DNA from: Glandiceps talaboti
Lineage: Eukaryota > Hemichordata > Enteropneusta > Spengelidae
DNA: 62,000 nt
Assembly (NCBI RefSeq): GCF_964340395.1
Contig: NC_135559.1
Coordinates: forward strand, 19,750,650-19,812,649
Direction of reading: 5' to 3'
Positions within the stretch are counted from its first letter, which is position 1; each line of letters starts with the position of its first letter. Below are positions 27,190 through 38,928 of this stretch, piece after piece. Position numbers and translations under genes: made by a program. The notes under the pieces were generated by a model. It was not told the origin of the DNA. It ran no database searches and worked only from the letters and a program-made list of their open reading frames with translations.

Positions 27190-27245
27190 TGTATGTATGT
27201 ATGTATGTATGTATGCTTGCATGCATGTATGCATGCATGCATAAT
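26643..27245 (+). repeat. Dispersed repeat family T with (TATG)n core, copy 1
   Basis: Unique-looking 5' part (26643-26934: AACAATCGAAACAAGTTGTAAC, AAAATCCAATTTG, GTACGTCACT, AGGGAATAAATCATACAAAT) runs into a (TATG)n array. The same sequence is found inverted at 33.96-34.35 kb, so the microsatellite travels inside a dispersed element. Confidence 0.7.
26935..27245. repeat. (TATG)n with higher-order structure
   Basis: A non-canonical block, TCGGCATATGCATGTACGTA followed by TGCATG, recurs at about 26998, 27060 and 27126, so units of 62 and 66 bp sit inside the tetranucleotide array. Confidence 0.9.
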
Positions 27246-28399
27246 ATCTTATACAGTGGTTTACTTGGCTCTGATGATGCATACAAGCATGCATTGAGAT
27301 TATATTAAGCTGTTGAATATCCAATGTGCACTAAAAAGAATTGAACAAAAGTTTACGATCATTGGAGTGGGCTGAGCAGTCATTGGGCCATCAAAAGTCT
27401 GAACGTCTTGAAATGTTTTGCTCTTTTTTTATTCGGGATTTTTTGGAACCAAATTAAACTTCAGGAGAAGTCATTTACCAAGTGCACATCCGCAAAATAT
27501 CTTTCAGCTTTGCCACAATAAAATACACTTCCAGATAATAATATGTAATGTATAGCATAATTGTTTCAATTCTGGTATTTTATTACCATATTAAAGCATT
27601 GTAAGACTTTAAATTTTTCTAGAGTTTGATATTTTATGCCTCTAAATGGCCTCCTACACTGTCTTTTTTTCATTTTTTTTTTACCCTTGGAGTTGTCTCC
27701 TTCCAATCAGCAGCAATCAAGGTGATAATTGTCTTTCTCGCAAAACAAGATGGAAGGTGTCTGGCTAAGTACCTCTCTGTATAGGTTAGAGCTAATTAGA
27801 GACATCTCCTTATGCATGTGATCATAAATCCACATCCTGTGTAAAGTAATCTCGTTCGGAGTATTAGTGTAGTTGGCTATCACTGAATTTTTCATGCATC
27901 ATTGTACCATATGATTTTATATTTCCACCGTAGTGTAGGTGACAGAAGGGGTGGCTAAAATAATGCTCGAGTTTCATTTGGCGGGGCTTAACATTTTTTT
28001 AGAAGAGAGGGTGAGAGGAGCTACAATATTTGTTTAACCGTAAATTGTGTACATTTCCGAACTGTAGCTATGGAGACAAATTGCAAGAGATAGTATCAAG
28101 ATGACTCAATAAGTTCTATCTAAACTCGACCTGAAATATTTTGCTATCATTATATATGGTTTGTTTCATCCTTGTCAAGCATTGTGAAAAAATGAAATCG
28201 ACCTACCTACTCAATGTTGCGGGTTAGGTTACCCGTTGACCAGCATTTTTTATTTTTTCTGGCCTTACATATGATATTTAATTGCGTATGCTAAAATAGA
28301 TATTATGTAAATTGCATGCAAATCATGTAAATTAGCACCTTTCTAAATTTTAAATGCACGATTGCACCCCCTGGCAATTTGGTAAGGCTACGGCCCTGG

Positions 28400-28690
28400 T
28401 ATGTATGTACATGTATGTATGTATGTATGTATGTATGTATGTATGTATGTATGCATGTATGTTTGTTTGTTTGTGTGTTTCTTTGTTTGTTTGCTTGTTT
28501 GTGTTTGCCGAAGTGTTGTCACGGCCTTGGAAACACTGTTATAAATGCACCTGCCAAGGATGTATCTTGCTGTTCCACAGCTTAATAATAGGTAGTTTCC
28601 GACATGACATCATCCGTGACTGAGAGGAGCTAATAATTTCAAAATAGCTGAGACTTACCAATCTAATAGATAAGGATTATTATCAGACCA
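28400..28690 (+). repeat. Dispersed repeat family V with (TATG)n/(TTTG)n head, copy 1
   Basis: (TATG)n then (TTTG)n (28400-28506), followed by a 185-bp unique-looking body (GCCGAAGTGTTGTCACGGCC ... ATCAGACCAT) that recurs nearly unchanged at 44.5 kb in the same orientation. Confidence 0.75.
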
Positions 28691-28708
28691 TGATGTATGT
28701 GAGATTTT

Positions 28709-28815
28709 AGATAGATATATAGACAGATAGACAGATAGGTAGATAGATATATAGATATATAGGTAGGTAGGTAGGTAGGTAGGTAGGTAGGTGGGTGGGT
28801 AGGTAGGTAGGTAGG

Positions 28816-28904
<89 letters not shown>

Positions 28905-28905
28905 G
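28709..28905. repeat. (TAGG)n/(TAGA)n array
   Basis: GATA-type tetranucleotide array with a TAGG block at its 5' part, just after repeat V copy 1. Confidence 0.95.
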
Positions 28906-30590
28906 GTTTGCAGAGCGGGAGAAGTGGGTGGGGTGCTCTAGTTATATATGGTAAATATTAAGTTTACTTGTTGATTTACTTATCAACTGGCGTCAGACGT
29001 TGATGACGTCATGTTATTAATTATTGGAAGGATTATTCGAAATAAAAAACCTATTTAAATGCCTGTTGTCGATGATGTATTAGGGAATGCTGATTTGAAT
29101 GGATCGAGATACAACAATCATTTACAGAAATTATCGCGTGTCTGTCTCAGTGTCTACTCAGCGAGTCATGATAGTTTTAGCAAATACAATGTTTGTGGAT
29201 GGGTCGTTGAACGCATTTACCTTTGATGTGGCAACAGAATTAGTAAAAAGCTCCAGCTCGTGCCAACACAAAATCAGAATTAAACAACCGATGCAAAAGA
29301 TGTTGCTACCTTTGATGGCATGTACAACATTTTACATCGTGTACGATCGATTGACTGTGATTGCTAAGCGATGTTCAACATTTGCTCAATAACGGACATG
29401 CAATGTGGGCTGAAGATACGCGGCAGCTGTTGTAGTGCCTTCAAGAATATCATCAATTTTTCACCTTTGATGATATTTCACACCTTTTATAATTTGAAAG
29501 CTAGCAATTAGGACTTTACGAGGAATTGCGACACCCTTGACATTTACGTTATATGTTGTGTGACCAGATAGTAGTCAAGTTGCTATGATTCAAAACGTCC
29601 CCCCACTAGTTTCTACATGTATAACTCTACCTCAGTGTAAAGTTTACTGAAGGTGGAATTATGTTTCTGAAATATAAGCACTAACACAGTAATTATTCTT
29701 GACTCGACTCCAAGAGGAGTGCAAAGTTTTGTCCCTATTGTAAAACTGTTAATGTGGAAATAAACCAGTTTTCAAGGTAAATTGATCCACTTGATACTAA
29801 GGAAACATTAATCATTGTATCATAGTTTGTGTTAATTTATGAGAAAAGTTTTCCTTATGCAGAACAAGTTGGAGGCGACAGAAAGCCGCCGGTTTGCAAC
29901 ACACCGGGTGGCGACACAAAGCCGCCGGTTTACAACACACCGGAATAAATTATGTGACGTGATAGCTGTAACATGCATGCATGCACGAGCTGCCCTTTTA
30001 AAAGAGTGGAACCTACAATATTTTCAAATTATCGAGTAAATCGTGACAAATTTGCAATATTTTTTCGGAAACAGCCTCATGTTTCATCAATCCTGCGCAT
30101 ACAATATTGTAACGACTCCGAGGAACTTGGCCCTCACTGACCTTAATAATTGTTATGATTTCGAATTTTCGATCATGAAGACGCCATCTTTAAGTTTAAC
30201 CTGCTCGTGTGCATTGTGTGTTCGCATGTGACTCTCTATGTAACTCATTTCACTCACTCACTCATACATGTACACTTTGACTAAACACATATAATAATGT
30301 AAACATTAATGTCAATGTACAGCATACAAACACACATGTATCCATTACACGTACATATACTGGCGCCGATGCAGTCACACGCGCCCGCATGCACAATAAT
30401 ACACAGTCATGCAAACTCACGAACTAAAAACAAACAATACACGCTAACACACGCGTAAATGCTCAGTCCGCCACCCGCCACCCCCACCCCACACCACACA
30501 CACAAGCGTACGCACATCCATTTATACTGTTACATATGCACATATGCACACTTCCAGAATTGTCGAATTATTAGCTCAATTCTTACATAA
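28906..30590. other. Non-coding stretch
   Basis: A 97-codon open frame (29099-29392) has no recognised domain. From 30240 to 30550 the sequence is rich in CA-type words without forming a clean array. No supported gene. Confidence 0.45.
29874..29943. repeat. 36-bp tandem duplication, GC-rich
   Basis: Two units of GGCGACA(G/C)AAAGCCGCCGGT TT(G/A)CAACACACCGG differing at two or three bases; each contains an inverted CCGGT/ACCGG pair. Confidence 0.8.
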
Positions 30591-30591
30591 C

Positions 30592-30928
30592 TTAAAAGGA
30601 CTTCATGGATTCGGTATTTATTTTTGATTTATAAAACAATTTTATCATGGCTTCCTACTTGAGAAACCAATGTTAAACAACAACATATGCCAAATCATTG
30701 TTTGTAACTCAATAAATTGCAAAAGATTAATAAATGTGTAAGATCGCTGTTATTGTTTGAAAAGTCTGTACGTAGTCTGTTTGTAACTCAATACATTGCA
30801 AAAAGTCGAAATATGTGTAAACAGTTGCTGTTTCACATGATTGTTCAAGTAGGAAGCCATGATAAAATTGTTTTATAAATCAAAAATCAAAAATGACTAC
30901 CCAGTTCTCATCCATACGACAACTTTAA
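30592..30928. mobile_element. TTAA-ended MITE family M, copy 2 (337 bp)
   Basis: Same termini as copy 1 (right end reads TTAAAGTTGTCGTATGGATG on the minus strand) and the same TAGGAAGCCATGATAAAATTG subterminal block. Oddity: the GTTTGTAACTCAATA(A/C)ATTGCAAAA block occurs twice in direct orientation, where other copies have it inverted, so the centre looks rearranged. Confidence 0.7.
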
Positions 30929-32629
30929 GAGCACCGTGCCGTAACAGTAACAAGGCTTGTCCTCTGCGTTGTTCAATCTCACGGTACTATCTGTGTAATC
31001 ATTCAGCATCTTCCGCGCAAGGAAATTTACCCGAGCCTTGCAGACATGGCGGCAACACAACAAAAAAGCAGCGGAAACCTTTTATAAAAAAAGGGCACTC
31101 TAAGTTGTCAGAATTAGAACAGGAGGAGATATACTATGAAGCCTTCTTAAGTCTTGTCACCTAAAAGATAACAACACATCCAGACGTTTGCTAGGAACGA
31201 CTCGAATAATAAATATCGCCATGCACGTAAACTTTTGTTCTGTCGCTTAACTCTAATTCACATTCTTCACAGAGTTTCATCAAATGAGTTTTGCATGATA
31301 GCGCCTTTTCGACGAACATGATTCAGGGGGAAAAAAATAACATGAAAAATAATATCCACGCTTGAAGTTCCTTTACAAAAACACATCCAACCCCGAGTTT
31401 CAAATTGAAAATGAGCGGAATAACAATCGTCGTCACGCATGCCTTTTATCAATATTTTTCGCGCCATTTCCGTGTGTATCGTCTGCTTGAGTAAACTGAA
31501 AGTTTATCTACTTCACCATCTGACATTTTTGCCGAAGGATATTTAATCGCAATTGACCTTTCAAAAAGGAGAAGATAGTACGCCAAGGTAGTGAACGTTT
31601 CTAATACCGAATCTATACAAGGTTAATAGGTCCACACGGCTGTAGATTGATATCTACTCTAATGCTCCAATCGCCGTTTGTATCGCTTTATACTCAAAAT
31701 AGAACATCAGGATCTGCCTAATAGCTGAGTCGATTTAGATTTCATCGTCAAACTAAACCCCCTTCGTGCCAATCAATTACCCGCGATTATAATCGAAATT
31801 CGTATAATTGTGACCGAATTAACCTTCTTTATTTTTACTTTAGTTACTTGAGGACAAAATGACCAAAATAGATTGTTCCATTGTTATTTTGTTTTATTTG
31901 TACATTAAGAGCGGGTCAAGGTATAAGTGAAATGGCAACTGTTAATACATTATAACAATATTTCTTGAGAACGTGGAAAAAATGTTGCTTTTTTTGGATT
32001 GGTGTAACCCACGTCATTTGTAAACAAGATAAGTGCATTTGGCGCGCTATTTCCAGATTTGGTAATCTTGAAGTAAGACTTCGACTGCACCTCGAAAGTG
32101 ACCGAAAATAACAGATCTTATTTAGCATTCCATTTGAATTTTTATAATACATTATGCACAAGATAGATTAAAGTGAAATTCCCAAGCAAGTGAGAAAAAA
32201 AGGACATACATGCAAACGTCTTAAATTACTTTTGTGGTCATGGTGTTTTTTAGTTTTTATTATTTTTTTTAATTTTACAATTATAATAACTCACCCGATG
32301 ACAGTCGGTGTGTGTGAAACGACAATGAAAGTCAAAAGTTTCAGACTACTATGAATGCTCGTTTGTATGAATTATTAAAAGTGTGCACGTGGCCGAACTT
32401 TACTAATGATGATTTTCGCCCAACTACAACTACTTGACTGTTTGTAATGTCGCCATCTCGTATTTAACGAAGTTGTGTTTTTCCGACCTTGCCATAGAGG
32501 GCGTTCTTTTTAATTATGGTCCGATTCAAAAAATGATCATGAGAAACATAGAAAAAGATTTGTAGGACAGGACGTGACGAATCAATTCGAAGTAGAAACT
32601 TTGGCGACAGTGTATCATATTAATATATT
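30929..32629. other. Non-coding stretch
   Basis: An ATG in good context (ACATGGCGGC at 31044) opens only 13 codons. Nothing else is supported. Confidence 0.45.
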
Positions 32630-32656
32630 CACTGTTTCACGCTGTGGCGATCACCA

Positions 32657-32692
32657 GTCGTCTGACGATCGCAACATTGTGAAACATTGTGT
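32657..32692 (+). pseudogene. Decayed hammerhead ribozyme related to copy 2
   Basis: GTCGT plus CTGACGA (32662-32668) and GAAAC with a stem III-like ACA/TGT are kept, but stem II (32669-32680) no longer pairs well and about 7 bases are inserted before the stem I 3' strand. Downstream sequence (AACGGCTCCTG ... CTTGATACTGTG) matches that next to copy 2, so this is a homologous, damaged copy. Confidence 0.6.
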
Positions 32693-32814
32693 AAGTTGTA
32701 ACGGCTCCTGAGGAACCTGCTTGATACTGTGGTGTTATTTACACCGACCGCTCTACATGCATATGTTGTATTGAGCATTGTTTACGCCACCATAGACATT
32801 TTACATATACTGAG

Positions 32815-32881
<67 letters not shown>

Positions 32882-33014
32882 CTCGGTGAGTATCAATCTG
32901 CTAAGACAGTGCTCTATACCACAGTGGCAGAGCGTAATATATTTGGTAGTACTGGAACTCTTTCTTGGTTGTAACTCAGAGTTTCACGCATTGTGCGATC
33001 ATCAGATCATCAGA

Positions 33015-33057
33015 GTTGTCTGATGATCGCACAATGCGTGAAACTCCGAGTTACAAC
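33015..33057 (+). ncRNA. Type I hammerhead ribozyme, copy 4
   Basis: Stem I 5' strand GTTGT (33015-33019), core CTGATGA (33020-33026), stem II CGCA/TGCG (33028-33031 with 33035-33038) closed outward by a T-T mismatch, core GAA (33040-33042), stem III ACT/AGT with loop CCG (33043-33051), cleavage nucleotide T at 33052, stem I 3' strand ACAAC (33053-33057). Stem I is five perfect pairs. Predicted cleavage is after 33052. Confidence 0.88.
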
Positions 33058-33870
33058 CAAGAAAGAGTTCCAGTACTACTAAAACTATATATATATATAT
33101 TCAAATCAACTTTATTATCATTATATATACGCTAACTTCAATCAAATTCCATGTTATAATTCATTACTAACTGCATAGACTATTTTGAAGTTCAGTTATC
33201 AACCGTTGGTGGGTTTTTTCCCTACAGAAGGACGTGTTTAAAAGGTACGATGAAAAAACTCGCGAGATTAAAATAATGTGATCAGTATAATAATTCCAAC
33301 AATGTATAAGCAAAGATTGCCGTTACTACGGCGAGTCATAGACGGAACTAAAAAAACAACTTGTGTTTTTAATGTCATGCTTCCTTTTACCTTGGATAGT
33401 GCGATGGAAATGTTTTGTTGTCTGATTATATATACGACTCGTAACAATTCTCTGAATCAACTCGTTTGTCGACCACAGCTGTTGGTATGTCGTTGCTTCT
33501 AATAAAGTACTTGAAACCACTATTCGGTAAACTGATTGAATTCAAAGTCATTACACTTACTGTTGTTACCCGCTGTGATGACCTTGTATTACTTTTACCC
33601 AGCATGAAATAAAACAGCAACCTTCAACTTGGTAGTCTCCGCGGTCCTAAGATTACTAAGTATTTTCGATTGTTCATCACCCTACATAGACAAACTTAGT
33701 ATCGATCACTGATTCACATTCATTCCTTGGACCTTGGCAATGTATTAACTTGAATATTTGATTTTCATAACAACTTGCAAGATGATTGATTCTAGTACCC
33801 GCATTCGATAACGATTTTACATTCGAAAAGGATATACATGTATTCGCAGACTTAATAATGATTCGAACTC

Positions 33871-33945
33871 ATTTCAAAACAAATTTTAAAAATTAAAAAA
33901 ATCAACTTATTTCAAAACAAATTTTAAAAATTAAAAAATCAATGC
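33871..33945. repeat. 38-bp tandem duplication
   Basis: ATTTCAAAACAAATTTTAAA-type unit repeated once with minor changes, just left of repeat T copy 2. Confidence 0.8.
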
Positions 33946-33959
33946 TATCATAGTCATGC

Positions 33960-34353
33960 ATAATATACATACATACATACATACATACATACATACATCC
34001 ATCCATCCATCCATCCATACATACATACATACATACATACATACATGTCGATTATTCCATCATAAAACATAAACTACCTCAATTTTAATTACATATAAAG
34101 ATTCAATAGGTCAGCAAAATAACATATAAACATACGAATACACAACTCAATTTAAAAATTAACGTTTCTCATATATTTATATGAGTGAATTCAAATCGTT
34201 ATTACATATCATATTTGTATGATTTATTCCCTACAATATTCATATAAGTGACGTACTAGATGTAAGACCTGTACAAATTGGATTTTTATATTTGTTAACC
34301 TTTTATGACCAACTTTATCTTGTTACAACGTGTTTCAATTGTTACTAACACAA
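33960..34353 (-). repeat. Dispersed repeat family T with (CATA)n core, copy 2
   Basis: Inverted copy of the 26.6-kb element: on the minus strand the same ordered blocks lead into (TATG)n. Here the array (33964-34046) is shorter and interrupted by a (GATG) block at about 33998-34018. Confidence 0.7.
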
Positions 34354-34752
34354 CCTGTAACAATATTTCTGATCTTTAGACTCAATTAGAATATTAAGAA
34401 ACGTCTCCTTTTGGTGTCGTGTGCTTTTGACACAAACCACAGACATAACTTTTTCGACACTAAGTTTGTCTTCGCCATTGTCGTGGGTAACTGCATTTCA
34501 AGACATTGCGATTGCATTAAAACGAACCGTTGTCATTTGTATTGTAATATGTTCAAAATCGAAACGTAGTTTCCCCTTCTGTTATTGTATGACTGACTTT
34601 GATGTTTTCAGTTGTAAATTCCCAGAAAACTATCTAGCCACTTACTTGTAACAGGTGTACACTAATCATGCTGTTCATTAGAAATGTACCTAATATTGTA
34701 TGTAATTGAATAAATAATGAAACGAACAATGATTTAAAAAAAGAAATGTGGC

Positions 34753-34757
34753 GAGCG

Positions 34758-34846
<89 letters not shown>
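34753..34846. repeat. (GA)n microsatellite
   Basis: GA array with GCGA units at its left edge. Confidence 0.95.
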
Positions 34847-34849
<3 letters not shown>

Positions 34850-35883
34850 GGTAATACTAAAGACATGTTTTGGGCATAGGCAGCAATAGTACAAAATACT
34901 CTCAATAAGAATACGTTCAATGGCATTGTTGGTATGACAACATTTTCATACAACCAAGCAAGTTTCAATTTCAATGGTTCATATCCTATTTTTGATGTGA
35001 ATATGAACTTACTTTATTGATGTAGAATTCGCATGCATACAGTTGGAGCCAATCATTAACGTTGAAGTGGTAAGTTTCCCTGATGGAAATACACTTAGAA
35101 ACATTATGTTGACACTATATGCATCAAACAGTGATCCTCTGTATAATGTCATCGCTGAATCGAAAAAAATTTAAACGTTAATTGTCTAGTATAGGAACAA
35201 TTTCCACCAGAGTGCCTACATAACGCAGTAAATGAGACAGTTAGACATAGCTTACCTTGTACATTTTGACCTTTAAGAAATGACTAGAGTAAAATCTTAT
35301 CAAGATTTCACTCAGATCTCACTAACAAGTGCAGACGGCAGGTAAAGAAATCGTGTTAATTACCTCTTACCGAGTATTACGAAAATAAAATTCATTCACT
35401 TCAAAACTGGATTATTCGGTCGCATTTGACCATATTTAGCACTCAGGAGAGCTCTATTGTCTCATTCTTATCGGTGTACGTATTGTAGGATTACGTCTTT
35501 ATCAAGCTTACTTTCCATTTATTCCTTTATTAAAGCATTCCCTCTGATGTCATCTCACTTTACAATGTAATGTACCAATCATTAGATAGAACCTGTGCGC
35601 TTCGGTTTTAATCCCTCACAATCGGAAACTCATGATAAGGTATATATCCCAACTCGAGGATTTTTTTCTTTTAACTGTGATAACTCGTTTTCACGATTTA
35701 GACACTGTTTAAAAAAAACAAAGATTGGCTGCTAGCTACGATTACAGTCTAAGATGGCGTCGTAACTGTACTGAAAAGACGAAATCCTTGTTTAATGATA
35801 TTTGAGAACAGAACGGGTTCCCAAAACAAAGTGGATGGTGTTGTTATCATTTGTACTTCGACAGTCTTGTTGGTCTTTGAAAT

Positions 35884-36051
<168 letters not shown>

Positions 36052-36642
36052 CTACTGAGCTTTGCCATTAAACACTAAACGTCAAAAATGTATTCAGTCA
36101 TTTGAGCACGAAGGAAGTTCTTCAAATGTTGTAAGCGCTACTGTTATTAATACGCTAAGCTAAACAGTTCTACGGTTTCAATATTGTTTTCAAATTTAAA
36201 AAAAAATCTTTTAAAGTCTAATTTTGTTGGAATACCTCGTGCAATGATGCATGAAGTTGACATCGAAACAGCTAAGTTGTCTATTTATAGTAATTCACGA
36301 GGCGAATTAATCAAATGAAGTCAGTTAAGTTAGTGAAGCCTTATGATTGGGATCTGTGATCGTGTACGTCATTTTTGACAATTATATGAGTTGGTGATTT
36401 TTAAAAAGGTTATTGTAAATTATATAGAGATGTGTTACTAAGAAAGGAGATTCGTGATTAAATGAAATTTAACTTCCTTCTAAACATCTATCGTTTATCT
36501 TTATACCTGAATAAGTACCACATGTTTGTCTACATACATGTAGGTTTCCATGACTCTATCTGGTCTTAAACAAATATTAGTAATCATTTATGCTATATAA
36601 TTTATGAAATCTATAAGGGATATTGACAAGGCAAAGGTGTGT

Positions 36643-36680
36643 GTGGTGGTGGTGGTGGTGGTGGGGAAGGGGGGGGGGGC
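36643..36680. repeat. (GGT)n and poly-G tract
   Basis: GGT repeats followed by two G runs, ending 11 bp before MITE copy 3. Confidence 0.9.
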
Positions 36681-36690
36681 TATGTACATA

Positions 36691-37011
36691 TTAAAGTGGC
36701 CATATGGATGAGGATTGGGTATTTAATTTGGATTTTTTAAATCATAAAACAATTTTATCATGGTGTCCTACTTGACAAATCAATGTGAAACAACGTATTA
36801 CCAAGTCTATGTTTGTAATATTTCGAAAGATTGTTATTGTACGTACAATAACAAACTATTTTTTGAGCTGTTTGCAACGCAATGAGTTACAAACTCAGAC
36901 TTGGTCTATGTTGTTTACATTGATTTTTAAAGTAGAAAGCTATTATAAAATTGTTTTATAAATTAACAATCCAAAATAAACAGCTTATCTTCATCCATAT
37001 GACCACTTTAA
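36691..37011. mobile_element. TTAA-ended MITE family M, copy 3 (321 bp)
   Basis: The cleanest copy: TTAAAGTGGCCATATGGATG at the left and its near-perfect inverted match (CATCCATATGACCACTTTAA) at the right. The interior has inverted CCAAGTCT...GTTTGTAA blocks as in copies 1 and 4. Confidence 0.8.
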
Positions 37012-37989
37012 TCTTTAAAAAGATCGCAAATCTGGGGGAAAATATCAAAATAATGTTATATATCTAGTATCTGTATTCAAGTTGTGAAACAGGCGTACCA
37101 TAATGTGGCCTTTGTCTTTGTCCTGACTTTTTCTTCATTTCGAATAACTATTATTTCATATGTACCAGCGATTACTTGCACAGATGTGCGCGCATATACT
37201 AGTGTTATTTGCACTGCAGCGCAATATATTATTGCATACATGTACATGTATCTGCATGCAAATGATACGAACATGCAAGGGTCCGAACGTTCCTTGCACA
37301 CGAAACGCGTAGTCGTACATATAATTTTTTTTGCAGAAATTTGCTGTTTCGGATAAACATGTAATAATACCAGAACCCCACACCACGTGAGTGCCAGTGT
37401 GGGTACTCTAGGGCATTTGCTTTCGTGCTTGCAGTGTTTTTTCTGCAGCACTTTCACTCGCTACGGCCGCAGAGATCAATACAAATACCCGGGCTGTGTC
37501 AACGCGTTATACGATTCTGTCATGTAGTGACGTGTTTAATTCAACGTATATATGGCTATCGGTGTAAGATACAGTATAACTGCTAATTTAGCGGGCTCTG
37601 ACAGAAAACACTAAGCTAAGTCCACATAACAGATAATTATTCCATCATCTCTTGACGTAAACGGAAACCAAAAAAAATACAATTTTTGCTAACATATTCT
37701 GAGCATGAGCAAAATTTGTTGTCATCAAAGAATGTAATTTGAGTAGAGAAGGAGGCTGCAGGATATATAATTCTCTACATGAAGTACATGATATCAAACA
37801 AAAGTGAAATTCAACTCCAGATAAATTTTCATCATATGAAACACAATATCCTATCAAAATGACCTTATCCCAAATTAATTTCCTCTGCTTCAACAAAATT
37901 ATTTAGTTGGTAGTTTAGTAGTAAGAAAACGTTGATACACTTTCAATTTGTACAGAACAGTGAGTATATATTATCTGTTTTATCAATGC

Positions 37990-38395
37990 GAATGTTTATT
38001 AGGTCTATGTCTACATCTTATGTATGTGTCTATGTATATGGCTATGTCTACATCTATGTTTATGTGTCTATGTATATGGCTATGTCTACGTTTATGGCTG
38101 TCTATGCCTATGTCAGCTATGTCTATATCTATGTCTATGTGTTTATGTATATGGCTATGGCTATGTCTACATCTATGTCTATGTGTCTATGTATATGGCT
38201 TTGTCCACGTCTACATCTATGGCTGTGTCTATGCCTATCGCTATCTCTATGTCTACGTAGATATATGTCTGTCTATGTAATAATATGTTTATGGCTATGT
38301 CTACTATGCCTATATCTACAAAATACAAGTATTTCTATGCCACTGTGTATGTTTATGCGTATGTCTGTGTCTATGTTTGCGACTATCTCTACATC
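37990..38395. repeat. Degenerate (CTATGT)n-like hexanucleotide tract
   Basis: About 400 bp of CTATGT, CTACGT and ATATGG variants. Because the unit is a multiple of three, all forward frames stay open over long stretches (up to 158 codons, Tyr/Val/Met/Cys-rich); this is repeat translation rather than a gene. Confidence 0.85.
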
Positions 38396-38631
38396 TTACA
38401 ATTGGTAAAGTTGCAGTGTTTTTTTCCTTTATTAATGGCGTTGGAATCCTTAGCCTGTCTTCATCGCTGATCGGTGACTCCGTTAACTCTCGTAATTCTC
38501 ATTTTAAAGTTACGAGAGCAATCGGAATCGCATGTCAGTGGCGTAGACAGGCTAGGAAATAGCAGTGTAATCGTAATACTATATGACAACAATTACTAAA
38601 GTGACAATTTTTCAGGTATTTGTATGCAAAT

Positions 38632-38928
38632 ATGGAAGTGTATGTAAATGGTAATATGTTTTGCCCATTACGGGATCAAAATATAAAATTTGTCAATATT
38701 TTTTGTGTAAAAAATATTCAACAAATTTGTGATTTTGATATACCCGAGGAAGATTTACTCCGTATAGTCAGTTTTCTAAACTGCAGGGACCGAGTTGTTA
38801 AGCATCATAAATCGGTTTATGCTATCAAATATCAAGAGGGAATCTTTCATGCAAAATACGTGGTTGAAGTCAGAACCAATCATGTCATGTTCTTGTTAGT
38901 TGATAATTCAAACACAAAGTGTACTTGA
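38632..38928 (+). CDS. Candidate terminal exon or small hypothetical protein, 98 aa
   Basis: Open frame of 98 residues from ATG to TGA with protein-like, non-repetitive composition (start MEVYVNGNMFC, acidic stretch DIPEEDLLRIV, end NSNTKCT). The frame is open upstream to 38605, and a splice-acceptor-like tract ending in AG lies at 38606-38615, so it could be a last exon starting near 38616. I do not recognise a family, and no partner exon is visible in the repeat-rich 37.9-38.4 kb stretch just upstream. It may also be a chance open frame. Confidence 0.3.
   Translation: MEVYVNGNMFCPLRDQNIKFVNIFCVKNIQQICDFDIPEEDLLRIVSFLNCRDRVVKHHKSVYAIKYQEGIFHAKYVVEVRTNHVMFLLVDNSNTKCT

Larger units (their letters stand above)
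32630..33100 (+). mobile_element. Hammerhead-bearing non-autonomous retroelement, locus 3
   Basis: A decayed hammerhead inverted repeat (32630-32692) and its downstream flank, (TA)n at 32819-32880, the conserved flank (32881-32940: GGTGAGTATC, ACAGTGCTCTATACC, GGCAGAGCG), inverted-repeat arms about 32941-33006 and 33019-33085, then a short (AT)n. The right arm carries hammerhead copy 4. On its own strand this locus repeats the order seen in locus 1 with its neighbour copy 2. Confidence 0.7.

Noticed and set aside
27266-27300. CTGATGATGCATACAAGCATGCA
   Set aside because: Stem II-like hairpin is present but it is followed by TTGAGA, not GAAA.
37077-37457. 126-codon minus-strand frame
   Set aside because: No repeat, but overlaps an equally open plus-strand frame, has no motif, and its length is expected by chance in 62 kb on six frames.
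37932-38408. 158-codon Tyr/Val/Met-rich frame that looks like a membrane protein
   Set aside because: Degenerate hexanucleotide tract; all forward frames are open, the hydrophobic pattern comes from the repeat.
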